Source: Aureimonas altamirensis
GTDB lineage: Bacteria; Pseudomonadota; Alphaproteobacteria; Rhizobiales; Rhizobiaceae
Assembly: GCF_023702225.1 (NCBI RefSeq)
Contig: NZ_JAMQCO010000001.1
Span: 201,442 to 265,441, forward strand
Direction of reading: 5' to 3'
Length of the DNA stretch: 64,000 bases
A program made the translations under genes and the position numbers. This document shows, one piece after another, positions 25,142 to 33,994 of the stretch. Under the pieces are notes generated by a model. The model did not search any database and had not been told where the DNA came from. It saw only the letters and a program-made list of their open reading frames with translations. The stretch's first letter is position 1. Each line of letters starts with the position of its first letter.

Positions 25142-25600
25142 CAAAGCTTTTCGTCGGGCCTCCGGCGATCGGGTACGACTGGACCTTGGAGGGCCGCGTC
25201 GGTACCGCCCTTATGCAGGCCGGGCTTCCCGATCTAGCACCGGATCGTCGCCTACGAACCCTGTCGGGAGGTGAGCAAACGCGTGTCGGCATCGCTCGTC
25301 TCGTCATCGAGGCACCGGACCTCCTGCTTCTGGACGAGCCAGCGAACAATCTCGACGCTGCCGGTCGTGCCGCGATCCGATCCCTCGTGCGGGACTGGCG
25401 TGGCGGCGTTCTCCAGCACGTTGGGTTGCTGGATCCCGAGGGCAGCATTCTGGACAACATCCGCCGAATGCACCCGGATGCCAAGGATGAGGAAACCTAT
25501 GCCCTTTATGCCAGGTTCGGCTTTCGCAACCGTGATGCGACGCGCGTCGTCGGCACGCTTTCCGGCGGCGAGCGCCTTAGAGCGGGTCGGATTCGATCGG
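25142..25600 (+). pseudogene. Degenerate ABC-F ATPase remnant
   Basis: The frame joins a piece of ABC-F domain 1 (LSGGEQTRVGIARLVIEAPDLLLLDEPANNLD) directly to a piece of domain 2 (DPEGSILDNIRRMHPDA ... VVGTLSGGERLRAG). Both Walker A regions, the inter-domain linker and the end of domain 2 are missing, so two internal deletions have occurred and it cannot be a working ATPase. Intact ABC-F proteins are translation or resistance factors of about 520-620 residues. The remnant is bracketed by TTAGAGCG at 25101-25108 and 25577-25584, and the frame then runs into unrelated antisense sequence of the SapC gene. Confidence 0.75.
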
Positions 25601-25618
25601 GTCTTCGCGGTTTGATGC

Positions 25619-26413
25619 TCAGGCAGCGCGCGAGCGCCCCGTCGGGCTGTATCGATGGGCCATCTGGGAAAGGCCGTGCCAGTTGTGGCGCGATACGATG
25701 GACAGGACGATCGGCTCGAGCCAGCCTCGACGGGCGAATTCGCCCAGCAGCGCCGCCGGAAGGGCGTTCAATGCGCCCTCGTCGACTGCCAGGAGATCGT
25801 CGCGGAGCGCCTGTCCGGCATCTCCCACGCCCGGAGCAGTGCAAGGCGTCAGAACGCCCGCCTCGGCAAGCGCCTGCCCCAGCTCGGCGGAATCCGCAAG
25901 GCTCCGCTCCGCGAGCTGGCTGCGGATGACCGACGATTTTCCGAAGGATGACAATCCGCCGGATGGGTCGAAGATGGGGTCGATGTCCTCGTCCACGCCG
26001 GGCCGCATCTGGACGAGGCGTCCGCTGGAGAAGTCGGCGTAAAGCCGGATCTTGCCGTTATTCCCCGCCAACGCGGCCAAGGGGTATCGGCTGAGGCAAG
26101 CCGGCACATGATGGTCTCGCCGCCATCCGCCAAGCGCATCGACGAACAGGTTGCGCCCCTTTTCGAGCGCCAGGACCGCAACGGGCGCGGGATTATTACC
26201 CGTGGTGAAGCAGATGGGATAGCAGCGCATCGCCGCACCGAACTCGCCCAGAGCCAGTGGCGCCGTCGCAATGGTCGCGGCGAAGCGCAGATTGCCGCTC
26301 CGGCGCACGCCAAGGGTGGAATGCCGATCCAGGCTCAGAACCCGCGGCTCGGCGAACCATGCGGGCAATGTCGGCGCCCGGTCGGGAAATGACAGAAAAT
26401 CCGCATATGCCAT
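25619..26413 (-). CDS. SapC family protein
   Basis: 264 residues from the ATG giving MAYADFLSFPD, with AAGGGG seven bases upstream; an in-frame ATG at 26500 would add 29 unremarkable residues. It has the SapC family pattern: LDRHSTLGVRRSGNLRFAA, MRCYPICFTTGNNPAPVAVLAL, KGRNLFVDALGGWRRDHHVPACLSRYPLA. The name comes from a surface-layer protein; the role in proteobacteria is uncertain. No signal peptide is evident. It neighbours the decayed ABC-F gene and may belong to the same acquired segment. Confidence 0.8.
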   Translation of the reverse strand: MAYADFLSFPDRAPTLPAWFAEPRVLSLDRHSTLGVRRSGNLRFAATIATAPLALGEFGAAMRCYPICFTTGNNPAPVAVLALEKGRNLFVDALGGWRRDHHVPACLSRYPLAALAGNNGKIRLYADFSSGRLVQMRPGVDEDIDPIFDPSGGLSSFGKSSVIRSQLAERSLADSAELGQALAEAGVLTPCTAPGVGDAGQALRDDLLAVDEGALNALPAALLGEFARRGWLEPIVLSIVSRHNWHGLSQMAHRYSPTGRSRAA

Positions 26414-26513
26414 CGGCTCACCCCTTGCCCGGCGTTGCTCCGCCGTGGAAGGGCGGATCATATAAACGTCATCATGCAGAATTTTTCGTTTATGCGCCAT
26501 TCCACCGAAAGAC

Positions 26514-27314
26514 TCAAGCTTCGGCGTTACCGGCGGCAACACCATCCTGCCGCAGCCGGCTTGCCACAAGCTTGCTCATCGGCAATCCGGGTTGCTCCTC
26601 ATAGGCCAGCCGGATCAGCTCGATGGTCCTCTCCTCGATCTCGTCCGTCAGGCGCGCCAGGAAGTCCGCGCGGTCCAGGCCCGGCTCGATGGGCGGTAGG
26701 AACTGTGCGCGGATGGTGCCCGGCCGGCGATAGAAGGCCTGGCGCGGCCAGAACAATCCGGAATTGAGCGCAACCGGCGTTACCGGGACATGCGTCGCAT
26801 TGTAGAGGAAGTGGATGCCTGGCCGGTAGTTCGGCGCGGCGCCGGGGGCACTGCGCGTACCTTCCGGAAAGATGACGATCTGCCGCCCCGCGGCCATCGC
26901 CGCCCGTACATCCTCCAGCATGCTGGCCAGGACGGCGCCGCGACGGCTGCGGTCCACCGGGATCATGCCCATGCGCCGGCAATAGGCCCCGAAGACGGGA
27001 ATGGCCATCAGTTCCTTCTTCAGGATGAAGGTCGGGCGGTCGAGCTGGGGGACCAGTGCAAAGGTTTCCCAAAAGGACTGGTGCTTGGAGGCGATGATGG
27101 TTGCGCCGGCCGGCAGATGCTCCTGCCCGGTGATCTCCGATCTCGTGCCGGCAACCCGGTGCAGAAGCCAGAGCGAGGACCGCGCCCAGTTCTTGACGAT
27201 CCGCCAGCAGGTCCGCTCTGGCAGGAAGAAGAAGACCGGGGAGAAGAGCAGAAGCTGGCCGATCAGGTTGGCGTAGAACAGGAACTGGAACGCAAGGGAG
27301 CGCAGGGCGATCAT
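26514..27314 (-). CDS. plsC: 1-acyl-sn-glycerol-3-phosphate acyltransferase (PlsC family)
   Basis: 266 residues. Acyltransferase block I is H-x4-E (KHQSFWETFAL) in place of the textbook H-x4-D, a variant common in this subgroup. Block III is FPEGTRS, and the PVTPVALNSG strand is present. An N-terminal membrane anchor (LAFQFLFYANLIGQLLLFSPVFFFL) is seen. It acylates lysophosphatidic acid in phospholipid synthesis. It follows the YdcF gene by 40 bp on the minus strand. A second PlsC-type gene is at 56924-57751. Confidence 0.92.
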   Translation of the reverse strand: MIALRSLAFQFLFYANLIGQLLLFSPVFFFLPERTCWRIVKNWARSSLWLLHRVAGTRSEITGQEHLPAGATIIASKHQSFWETFALVPQLDRPTFILKKELMAIPVFGAYCRRMGMIPVDRSRRGAVLASMLEDVRAAMAAGRQIVIFPEGTRSAPGAAPNYRPGIHFLYNATHVPVTPVALNSGLFWPRQAFYRRPGTIRAQFLPPIEPGLDRADFLARLTDEIEERTIELIRLAYEEQPGLPMSKLVASRLRQDGVAAGNAEA

Positions 27315-27354
27315 CTATGTGGCAGTCCCGCTTGTATCTCGAATGGCCGGCGCT

Positions 27355-28047
27355 TCAACCGTGGCCGGAATGGGCCTGCGACGTCACGCGCTGCCCCAGC
27401 GTATCGACGATGTCGAACCCCGTTGCAAGACGCGCGCGCGCCGCAAGCACCTTGACGTATTCGCGCAGAAGCAGCCTGAAGCCCAGCCTGGTCGGGAAAC
27501 CGTCGGCGCGCCACAACTTCTGCGGCGAGACGGGATAGGGTACGATCTCCGGCGCGCCGGAGACGCCGCCAAGTTCGGTCAACGCCCTCGGAATATGATA
27601 GTCGCTCGTCACCAGCGCGATCCGATCGATATCGTGCGACCTTGCCCATTCCACCGTCATTCGGGCGTTGCCGATCGTGTCGAGCGCGGCATAGTCGAGG
27701 TCGACGCAGCACTGGAACAACTCCTGGTCGCCGCCGGTGATGCGCGCGAGCGTCGACAGGCTGGTTCCCGGATTGACGCCGCTGATCAGCAACCGCTGGC
27801 CGCTGTCCTTCGTCAGGAGGTCCACCGCCTGCTGAAGCCGCATCTCGCCCCCGGTCAGCACAACGATGCCGCCGACATCGGCGATCGACGCCGGCGCCCG
27901 CAGGCTTGCCACGTCGTTGGCGAAGCGCAGGAAGCCGCCGGCCAGATAGGAGGCAAGGCCGAGGATCGCCAGCAGCAGAAGCAGGCCGAGGCGCATCCCG
28001 GGCCGTAAACCGCCCATGCGCCCTGCCCTGTCTCTTTCTGCCTGCAT
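27355..28047 (-). CDS. YdcF/ElyC family (DUF218) envelope protein
   Basis: 230 residues from the ATG giving MQAERDRAGRMGG. One N-terminal membrane helix (LGLLLLLAILGLASYLAGGFL) anchors a periplasmic DUF218 domain: IVVLTGGEMRLQQAVDLL, GQRLLISGVNPG, IALVTSDYHIPRAL. ElyC/SanA-type proteins act in cell-envelope maintenance. It sits between ftsX and plsC, the usual order in Hyphomicrobiales. Confidence 0.88.
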   Translation of the reverse strand: MQAERDRAGRMGGLRPGMRLGLLLLLAILGLASYLAGGFLRFANDVASLRAPASIADVGGIVVLTGGEMRLQQAVDLLTKDSGQRLLISGVNPGTSLSTLARITGGDQELFQCCVDLDYAALDTIGNARMTVEWARSHDIDRIALVTSDYHIPRALTELGGVSGAPEIVPYPVSPQKLWRADGFPTRLGFRLLLREYVKVLAARARLATGFDIVDTLGQRVTSQAHSGHG

Positions 28048-28124
28048 CTGCTTGCCTGCGTGCACTGTCCGATCCGTACATATGAGCAAGGAACTATGCC
28101 CGAGCCTTGCGGTTTCCAAGCCGC

Positions 28125-29126
28125 TTACGCCGTGCCGGCGGGTGACAATATGTCCATCTCCGAAAGTTGCGCACGCACGGTGAAGCGCGACGTGAGCGCC
28201 GTCAACAGCGCGGCGGCGAACGCCAGGAGCGCGATGGCGACGTAACCCCATGGCCCCAGGCTGAAGGTTCCGAACAGGGCTCGAAGCTGGTCGCCCTCGG
28301 CCGAGACCGAGCCCGGGGCCGCATACCAGCCTGCCAGCGCGAAGATGCCCAACGCCGTCAGCCCCCCGATGGCGCCCCCGATCAGTCCGAGCCGCAGGAA
28401 GTGACGCTGGAACTCGGCCGCGATGAAGCCATGCCGGGCTCCCACGAAATGCAGCACCTCTATGATGTGGCGGTTGCCGGCCATGGCCCCCCGCGTGGCG
28501 AACACCACCGTCAGGACGGCCGCGACGACGACCAGCGCCAGTATGGCGATGCCGGCCAGCACGGTGGCCTCCGCCATGGCGACGAGACGCGACATCCACA
28601 TGCGATGATCGTCCAGCGTCGCCTGCGGCACCGCACGCTCCACCGCCTCGCGCAGCGCGTCGAAATCCGGCGGCGATGCGGGGTCTATTTCCACCGCGAT
28701 CATGCGCGGCATGGGCAGGCCGGCCACGTCCAGTCCGCCCAGCCAGGGCCGCAGCATCGCCGCGGCCTCGTCCTCTCCGACAGGTATGGCGGCCGTCACG
28801 CCGGGCGTCGAGAGCGCCAGCAGCTGCAACTCGCCGATCGCGGCCTGCATGTCGAGGCCGGGCTCCGGCTCGATCTGGATCGTCGCCTCGCGCGCGATGT
28901 CGTCGCGCCATGCCCGCGCCGTGTCCGAGATCATCAGGACGCCGCCGAGCGTCAGGCTGGCAAGGAAGGTCATGATGGCGATGACGGCCATCAGCGCCGT
29001 GCTCGTCACGTTGCGCGCCGGTACGATCGGTACCGGGCGCCTTGCGGCCGATCGCCGCGCAAGTGCGGACAACCGCCGCGACAGCGTCCCGATGCCGAGC
29101 ACGAGGCGTTCGCGCAGCTCAGTCAT
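28125..29126 (-). CDS. ftsX: Cell division protein FtsX
   Basis: 333 residues. Four membrane segments in FtsX layout: one near residue 48 (LMAVIAIMTFLASLTLGGVLMI) and three in the C-terminal half (VLAGIAILALVVVAAVLTVVF, LGLIGGAIGGLTALGIFAL, YVAIALLAFAAALLTAL), with a periplasmic loop between the first two. With FtsE it forms the ABC-like complex that regulates septal peptidoglycan hydrolases. Start overlaps ftsE by 8 bp. Confidence 0.93.
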   Translation of the reverse strand: MTELRERLVLGIGTLSRRLSALARRSAARRPVPIVPARNVTSTALMAVIAIMTFLASLTLGGVLMISDTARAWRDDIAREATIQIEPEPGLDMQAAIGELQLLALSTPGVTAAIPVGEDEAAAMLRPWLGGLDVAGLPMPRMIAVEIDPASPPDFDALREAVERAVPQATLDDHRMWMSRLVAMAEATVLAGIAILALVVVAAVLTVVFATRGAMAGNRHIIEVLHFVGARHGFIAAEFQRHFLRLGLIGGAIGGLTALGIFALAGWYAAPGSVSAEGDQLRALFGTFSLGPWGYVAIALLAFAAALLTALTSRFTVRAQLSEMDILSPAGTA

Positions 29127-29778
29127 GGATGCTCATCCGTCCGTCCGCCAGCACCAGCCGACGGGCCGGCGCCTGCTCCATCAGGCTCACATCGTGCGTG
29201 GCGATGACGACCGAGGTACCCAGCCTGTGCATCTCCTGAAACAGGCGCAACAGCCGGCGCGCCAGCGGCGGATCGACATTGCCGGTCGGTTCGTCCGCCA
29301 ACAGGAGGTCCGGCCGGTCGATCAGCGCGCGAGCGATCGCGGCCCGCTGCTTCTCGCCACCGGACAGGACGATGGGCGGTGCGTCCATGCGGTCGCCGAG
29401 GCCGACCCAGCGCAGTAGCTCCACGACGTCCTGCCGGTAGGAGGCCTCCTCCCGCCCGCGTACGCGCAGCGGAAGCGCCACGTTTTCGTAGGTGGTCAGA
29501 TGGTCGAGAAGCCGGAAATCCTGGAAGACGATGCCGATCCGCCGCCGCAGCTCCGGCAACTCGTCGCGGCGCATGGTGGCCGCGTCGCGCCCCATCACCT
29601 TCACCATGCCGCGCGTCGGCCGCAGGGCCAGGAACAGCATGCGCATCAGGCTCGTCTTGCCGGCGCCGGATGGGCCGCACAGGAACTGGAACGACTGGGC
29701 GTCGATCCGGAAGCTGAGGTCGCGCAGAACCTCCGGCCCCATGTCGTATCTGAGCCCAACATTCTCGAACCTGATCAA
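29119..29778 (-). CDS. ftsE: Cell division ATP-binding protein FtsE
   Basis: 219 residues from a TTG giving MIRFENVGLRY, the conserved FtsE N terminus; an ATG 45 bp upstream would add a non-conserved Gly-rich leader. GGAGGG lies nine to ten bases before the TTG. Walker A GPSGAGKT, signature LSGGEKQRAAIARAL, Walker B LLLADEPTGNVD, switch His in ATHD. It energises FtsX. Upstream lies a near-consensus CtrA box (29853-29867). Confidence 0.92.
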   Translation of the reverse strand: MIRFENVGLRYDMGPEVLRDLSFRIDAQSFQFLCGPSGAGKTSLMRMLFLALRPTRGMVKVMGRDAATMRRDELPELRRRIGIVFQDFRLLDHLTTYENVALPLRVRGREEASYRQDVVELLRWVGLGDRMDAPPIVLSGGEKQRAAIARALIDRPDLLLADEPTGNVDPPLARRLLRLFQEMHRLGTSVVIATHDVSLMEQAPARRLVLADGRMSIHD

Positions 29779-29852
29779 GAGTCCTGTCCCTCCGCCGCCG
29801 ATGCCGTGGTGACGGCCGGGCATGACGCTACCGGGAGTGTGACGTCAATTCC

Positions 29853-29867
29853 TTTACCGTTCATTAA
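29853..29867. promoter_or_regulatory. Candidate CtrA-binding site upstream of ftsE
   Basis: TTTA-CCGTTCA-TTAA differs by one base from the alphaproteobacterial CtrA consensus TTAA-N7-TTAA. It lies 75 bp upstream of the ftsE TTG in the divergent gap. Cell-cycle control of ftsEX would be sensible, but the site is short and unverified. Confidence 0.4.
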
Positions 29868-29918
29868 CCACACCTCGTCAACCTTTTGGCAATCGTCTTT
29901 TGAAGCCGGAGAGGGTCG

Positions 29919-30101
29919 ATGGCACAGACGTCTCGCAGCAGCGCCACCCGCCTGCCGGAATGGCGCATCATCGAAGCCGAATCCTGGACCGTTCGCAGGC
30001 CCTCGGGGCCGGAACTTCGGCGCGCCGCGCCACTGAAACGTGGCTTTGCCGCGGCGTTCGGCGAAGCGGTCCGCAAGCTCGGCCTCCTCGGCAGGGGTTG
30101 A
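29919..30101 (+). CDS. Small basic protein, hypothetical
   Basis: 60 residues; GGAGAGGG lies about seven bases upstream of its ATG. Very Arg-rich (LPEWRIIEAESWTVRRP, LRRAAPLKRGFAAAF). No domain recognised, no signal or membrane segment. It is divergent from ftsE and 77 bp before hpt. The good ribosome site argues for a real gene; the short length and lack of homology argue caution. Confidence 0.45.
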   Translation: MAQTSRSSATRLPEWRIIEAESWTVRRPSGPELRRAAPLKRGFAAAFGEAVRKLGLLGRG

Positions 30102-30178
30102 GCATGCGGGGGCTCGCATTCCATGGCCCGGCGATGTAGGCAGGCATCCTGTCAATCCAGGATGCAAACGGCTGTTCC

Positions 30179-30715
30179 ATGATCGAAGTTCGCGGCAAGC
30201 AGATCGACACTCTCTATTCCGAAACCGAGGTCGCCTCGGCGGTGGAGCGCGTCGCAGGCGAGGTGGCCGCCAGCTTCGGCGACAATCTGCTCGTCGTTTC
30301 CGTGCTGAAAGGGTCTTTCGTCTTTGCGGCCGATCTCATCCGCGCCTTGCACAGGGCCGGTGTTGCACCGGAAGTCGAGTTCATAACCCTGTCCAGCTAC
30401 GGTGCCGGCACCGTCGCCGGCGAGGTTCGCATCCTGCGCGACATCGACAGCGACGTGCGCGGTCGGCAGGTGTTGCTTGTCGACGATATCCTCGAATCCG
30501 GCCGCACGCTGAAATACGCCCGTGACCTTATGCTCGAGCGTGGTGCGGCACGCGCCGGGATCGCCGTCCTTCTGGACAAGCGCATGCGCCGGAAGGCCGA
30601 CATCGAGGCAGACCATGTCGGCTTCGATTGCCCCGATTACTTCGTCGTCGGTTATGGCATGGATGTCGGCCACGCCTTCCGCGAGCTGCCTTTCGTCGGC
30701 CGCGTCGTGGAATAG
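30179..30715 (+). CDS. hpt: Hypoxanthine phosphoribosyltransferase
   Basis: 178 residues, usual length. Converts hypoxanthine/guanine plus PRPP to IMP/GMP (purine salvage). Motifs: VLKGSFVFAADLIRAL, the PRPP-binding VLLVDDILESGRTL, and VGFDCPDYFVVGYGMD near the C terminus. Stand-alone gene, 63 bp downstream of the small ORF's stop plus its own leader. Confidence 0.95.
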   Translation: MIEVRGKQIDTLYSETEVASAVERVAGEVAASFGDNLLVVSVLKGSFVFAADLIRALHRAGVAPEVEFITLSSYGAGTVAGEVRILRDIDSDVRGRQVLLVDDILESGRTLKYARDLMLERGAARAGIAVLLDKRMRRKADIEADHVGFDCPDYFVVGYGMDVGHAFRELPFVGRVVE

Positions 30716-30887
30716 GGCTCAATCCGAGGAAATATTTCGTCAGGGTTGCATTTGAGCAACGGCTGAAAGTTCTGGGAAAGAATTTTCTGCATAATGGGGG
30801 AACGGACCCGTTGGTCCGTGCGTCTTATGCAGTGCGGAATCTCTCATGTCGATCAATGGGATGAGGGCCGATTTGCCGGAGTGACCG

Positions 30888-31295
30888 ATGGCCAGGATCC
30901 TGATCGCCGAAGATGAAGCGGGAATTCGCCTTCTCGTTGCGCGCGCCCTCAGCCTCGAAGGCCACGACGTGGTTACGGTCGAGGATGGCGAGGAAGCATT
31001 GGAAGTCATCGCGGGTGACAATGACGGGTTCGATGCCGTCCTGTCCGACATCCGCATGCCCGCCTTGACGGGAATCGAGCTTGCGCATGCCGTGAAGGCC
31101 GTATTCCCGGATATGCCGATCATGCTGATGACCGGCTATGCGGAACAGAAGGAAGCGGCCGAAAGCCTGACACGCATCGTTTTCGGCGTGGTCGAGAAGC
31201 CGTTCACCCTGACGCAGATCCGCCGCGCCATGGGCGACCTCTTCGCCGCGCATCCGCCTCGCACGCGCGCCGAGCCCATCCGCCGCGCCGGCTGA
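30888..31295 (+). CDS. cpdR: CpdR-like single-domain response regulator
   Basis: 135 residues, a receiver domain only. Acidic pocket EDE (residues 8-10), phosphoacceptor Asp in AVLSDIRMP, conserved Thr in LMTGYAE and Lys in VEKPFT. It closely fits CpdR, the alphaproteobacterial receiver that controls ClpXP proteolysis of CtrA and other cell-cycle factors in answer to the CckA-ChpT relay. The C terminus is basic (TRAEPIRRAG). It converges with the TIGR02302 gene, leaving 6 bp. Confidence 0.88.
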   Translation: MARILIAEDEAGIRLLVARALSLEGHDVVTVEDGEEALEVIAGDNDGFDAVLSDIRMPALTGIELAHAVKAVFPDMPIMLMTGYAEQKEAAESLTRIVFGVVEKPFTLTQIRRAMGDLFAAHPPRTRAEPIRRAG

Positions 31296-31301
31296 AAGCG
31301 C

Positions 31302-33932
31302 TCACTGCGCCCTCAGGAGCCTTTCGAGATAATCGCGCTCCTGCTGTGGTGACAGCCTGTCTCCCAGTTTCTCGCGGATCTGGTCCAGAATGCGCCTGGC
31401 GCGCTGGATGTCGATCTCGTCCGGTATATCCACGTCCTGTCCGAAATCCGGCCCTTGCGTCTGGCGTTGCCTGCCCAGCGGATCACGGCCGGAACGTTGC
31501 TCGCCGGGTGTCGCACCCTGCCCCATCGTGCCGCCCTGCTGCTGGCCCGCCTGGCCGGGCTGGCCAGGCTGTCCCTGCATGGCCTCCTGCATCTGCCGCA
31601 TCATGTCCTGTGCGCCCTCGCGCAGCGCCTGCAGGGCCTCTCCCTGCCGATCCACAGCCTCGCCATCACTGCCTCGGCCCAGCGCGCCTTCCGCGTGCCC
31701 CATGGCCTCGCCGGCACGCCCCATGCCTTCGCCCGGCTCGAGCCCGAACTCCTCCATCTGCTGCCGGAGTGCTTCAAGCCTTTCCTGCAACTGGCCTTGC
31801 CGCCTCTGCAGGTCTTCCATCTGCTGGCGCAGCTCTTCGGCCGATGGCGGTTCGCCGCCCTCGGCCCGCTCGCCTCCGGGCGGCTGCGGCATTCCCTCCA
31901 TGCCTTCCTGCATCTGCCGGCGGAGGTCTTCGCGTCCCAGTTCGAATGTCTGGTCCATCAACTGCTGCTGCTGCTGCAGCAACTCGCCCATCTCGTTCAT
32001 CTGCTGCTGCATCGGGCTGTCGCCCTGCTGCTGCTGTCCCGGCTGTGCCATCTGCAGGTTGTTCATCATCTCCTGCAGCTCGGACAGAAGCTGCTGCGCC
32101 GCCTCGCGCGATCCCGAGCGGGCCAGATCTTCGATCCGGTCCATCATGCGTTGCAGGTCTTGCGGGCTGATCTCCTGCGCATTGTCCATCTGGCTTAGAT
32201 TCTGCGGCGGCTGGTTGCGCATGGCCTCCGCCATGGCTTGCATGAATTCCTGCATCGCCTCTCGCAGTTCCTGCATCAACTCGGCGATCTCCTCTTCCGA
32301 GGCGCCGTTCTGCAAGGCTTCCGACAGGGCCTGCTGCGCATCGCGCAGGCGACGCTCCGCAAAGGACAGATTGCCGTCCTCGATGCCGAGCGCGATCTCC
32401 CACAGGAAATCGACCGCCGAGCGCAGGTCGTCGTCGCCGGCCGCATGGGCGATACGCTCGCGCGCCGCCCGCAGGGCCAGATAATCGGCCGTGCGGGGTA
32501 TGAAACTGTCGGCATGCAGCGTCACGGCATCAAGAAGATCCACCACGCGCCTCGCCGCATTCGCGTCCAGCGCCAGTATACGACGCTGCTCCACGACGGC
32601 ACGTGCCAGCGGGTTATTGAAGGGGCGTTCCGGCAGCGCGATCTCGAGCGGGTCGGAGCGGCCTTCCTGGCCGGCGTCGTCTCGGGCGGCCAAAGTCATG
32701 CGCACGATTGCCCCGGCATAGGGGCTGTCCATCAGGTTGGCCGACGTTCGCCCCTTGGCGACGCCCTTCGTGCGCCGCGGCATGGCGAGGTTGATGGATG
32801 GCGGCGCGATCAGCGGACGCGCGTCTGCAGCCACGTCCACAGGCTCGATCGTCGCCTGCCCCTGCGGCGCCCCATAATCGTCTTCCACGGTAAAGCCGAT
32901 CTCCAGGGCGCCGTTGCGCGCCGAACGCGGCTCGCCGTCGAAGGCGATGACGGGCACGGTATCGGGAACCACGTCGAAGCTCCACGACCCGAGGGTCCGG
33001 AACCGGGTTTCCACCGCCACCGCACCGGAGCGATCCAGCGCAAGCTCGTACTCGGCCGGCCCGGAGGACGGCGCCGGCGGCGTTGCATCGCCATCCGCGC
33101 TCACGTCGACGGCGCGCGGGACGATCTCGGCTTGCGCGGCGTCGGCCGCCTGGAAACTCATGTCAACGCCGTCGCCATCGGATATGCGGACCGACAAAAC
33201 GCTGCCCGCCGGCACGCCCAGCGGGCCGGAAGCCTGCGCCTCCGTCAGGAAGATCGGCGCTCGGCCCGTGTAGCCGGGCGGTGTCACCCAGGCATCGACG
33301 CGCGCCGCTGCCAGCACGGTGCCCTCCAGCGGCGTCGCCGCATCGGAGATACGGCCGCCGCCGGGCCCGAATGAGTAGGCGAAAGCCGTCGCGACACCGA
33401 GGGCCACGAGGACGCGCAGGCCATAGGGATCCAGCCGTTCCGTCCGCGTGTTGGGAAGCCCGCCGGTCAGCCCCGTCAGCCGCTCGGCCATGCGCCGCTG
33501 GTGGATCCGCCACAGCGCCATGGCGACCGGGTCGTCGCCCAGCGCGCGCTCTTCCTGGGCGCGCAGCGGCTGGTTGGCGAGGCGGCTTGCCTCTTCCACC
33601 CGCGCCGTCACGGCGCCTGCCCCGGGCAGACGAAGGCGACGGCAGCGCCATGCAACGCCGAGCGCGGCGATACACAGGGCAGCAAGGACGGCAACGCGCG
33701 CCGGCGCCGGCATGGCGGCGAAGGAGCCCGTCCAGGCCAGGATGAGGAACAGGCCGACAAGGCCGGACAGGCCGAGGACGAGCGGCCAGAACCGCTCGAC
33801 CGCGATCGAGAACCATGCCGAGAGGCGGGCGGGCAGGAAGCCCGGTCGGCCGCCCTGTCCGCGGTTCTGGTCGTGGCTGTCGGCAGGTGCCATGGCGCGG
33901 GCCTTCGTTCCGGCGGCTGGATCGGGCGGCAT
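31302..33932 (-). CDS. TIGR02302 family (DUF4175) membrane protein
   Basis: 876 residues from the ATG with GGAGGG four bases upstream. Two membrane helices near residues 49-67 and 79-95 and a third near 160 (VLVALGVATAFAYSF). A large periplasm-type middle region follows. The last 300 residues are strikingly rich in Gln, Met and Glu (MNNLQMAQPGQQQQGD, LLQQQQQLMDQ), predicted helical/coiled-coil. Conserved in Hyphomicrobiales, with no known function. It follows lysA by 62 bp, as usual in the group. A frame stays open upstream across lysA but is not coding. Confidence 0.88.
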   Translation of the reverse strand: MPPDPAAGTKARAMAPADSHDQNRGQGGRPGFLPARLSAWFSIAVERFWPLVLGLSGLVGLFLILAWTGSFAAMPAPARVAVLAALCIAALGVAWRCRRLRLPGAGAVTARVEEASRLANQPLRAQEERALGDDPVAMALWRIHQRRMAERLTGLTGGLPNTRTERLDPYGLRVLVALGVATAFAYSFGPGGGRISDAATPLEGTVLAAARVDAWVTPPGYTGRAPIFLTEAQASGPLGVPAGSVLSVRISDGDGVDMSFQAADAAQAEIVPRAVDVSADGDATPPAPSSGPAEYELALDRSGAVAVETRFRTLGSWSFDVVPDTVPVIAFDGEPRSARNGALEIGFTVEDDYGAPQGQATIEPVDVAADARPLIAPPSINLAMPRRTKGVAKGRTSANLMDSPYAGAIVRMTLAARDDAGQEGRSDPLEIALPERPFNNPLARAVVEQRRILALDANAARRVVDLLDAVTLHADSFIPRTADYLALRAARERIAHAAGDDDLRSAVDFLWEIALGIEDGNLSFAERRLRDAQQALSEALQNGASEEEIAELMQELREAMQEFMQAMAEAMRNQPPQNLSQMDNAQEISPQDLQRMMDRIEDLARSGSREAAQQLLSELQEMMNNLQMAQPGQQQQGDSPMQQQMNEMGELLQQQQQLMDQTFELGREDLRRQMQEGMEGMPQPPGGERAEGGEPPSAEELRQQMEDLQRRQGQLQERLEALRQQMEEFGLEPGEGMGRAGEAMGHAEGALGRGSDGEAVDRQGEALQALREGAQDMMRQMQEAMQGQPGQPGQAGQQQGGTMGQGATPGEQRSGRDPLGRQRQTQGPDFGQDVDIPDEIDIQRARRILDQIREKLGDRLSPQQERDYLERLLRAQ

Positions 33933-33994
33933 GCCACCCTCCCGAAAGCTTACCAGCTTTTGCGGCGAAGGCGAGGCGCGCGCCGCACTTGCCT

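Noticed and set aside
25111-25929. 272-codon plus-strand frame read as a functional ABC protein
   Set aside because: Its second half is antisense to SapC and the ABC part lacks Walker A; it is annotated as a pseudogene instead.
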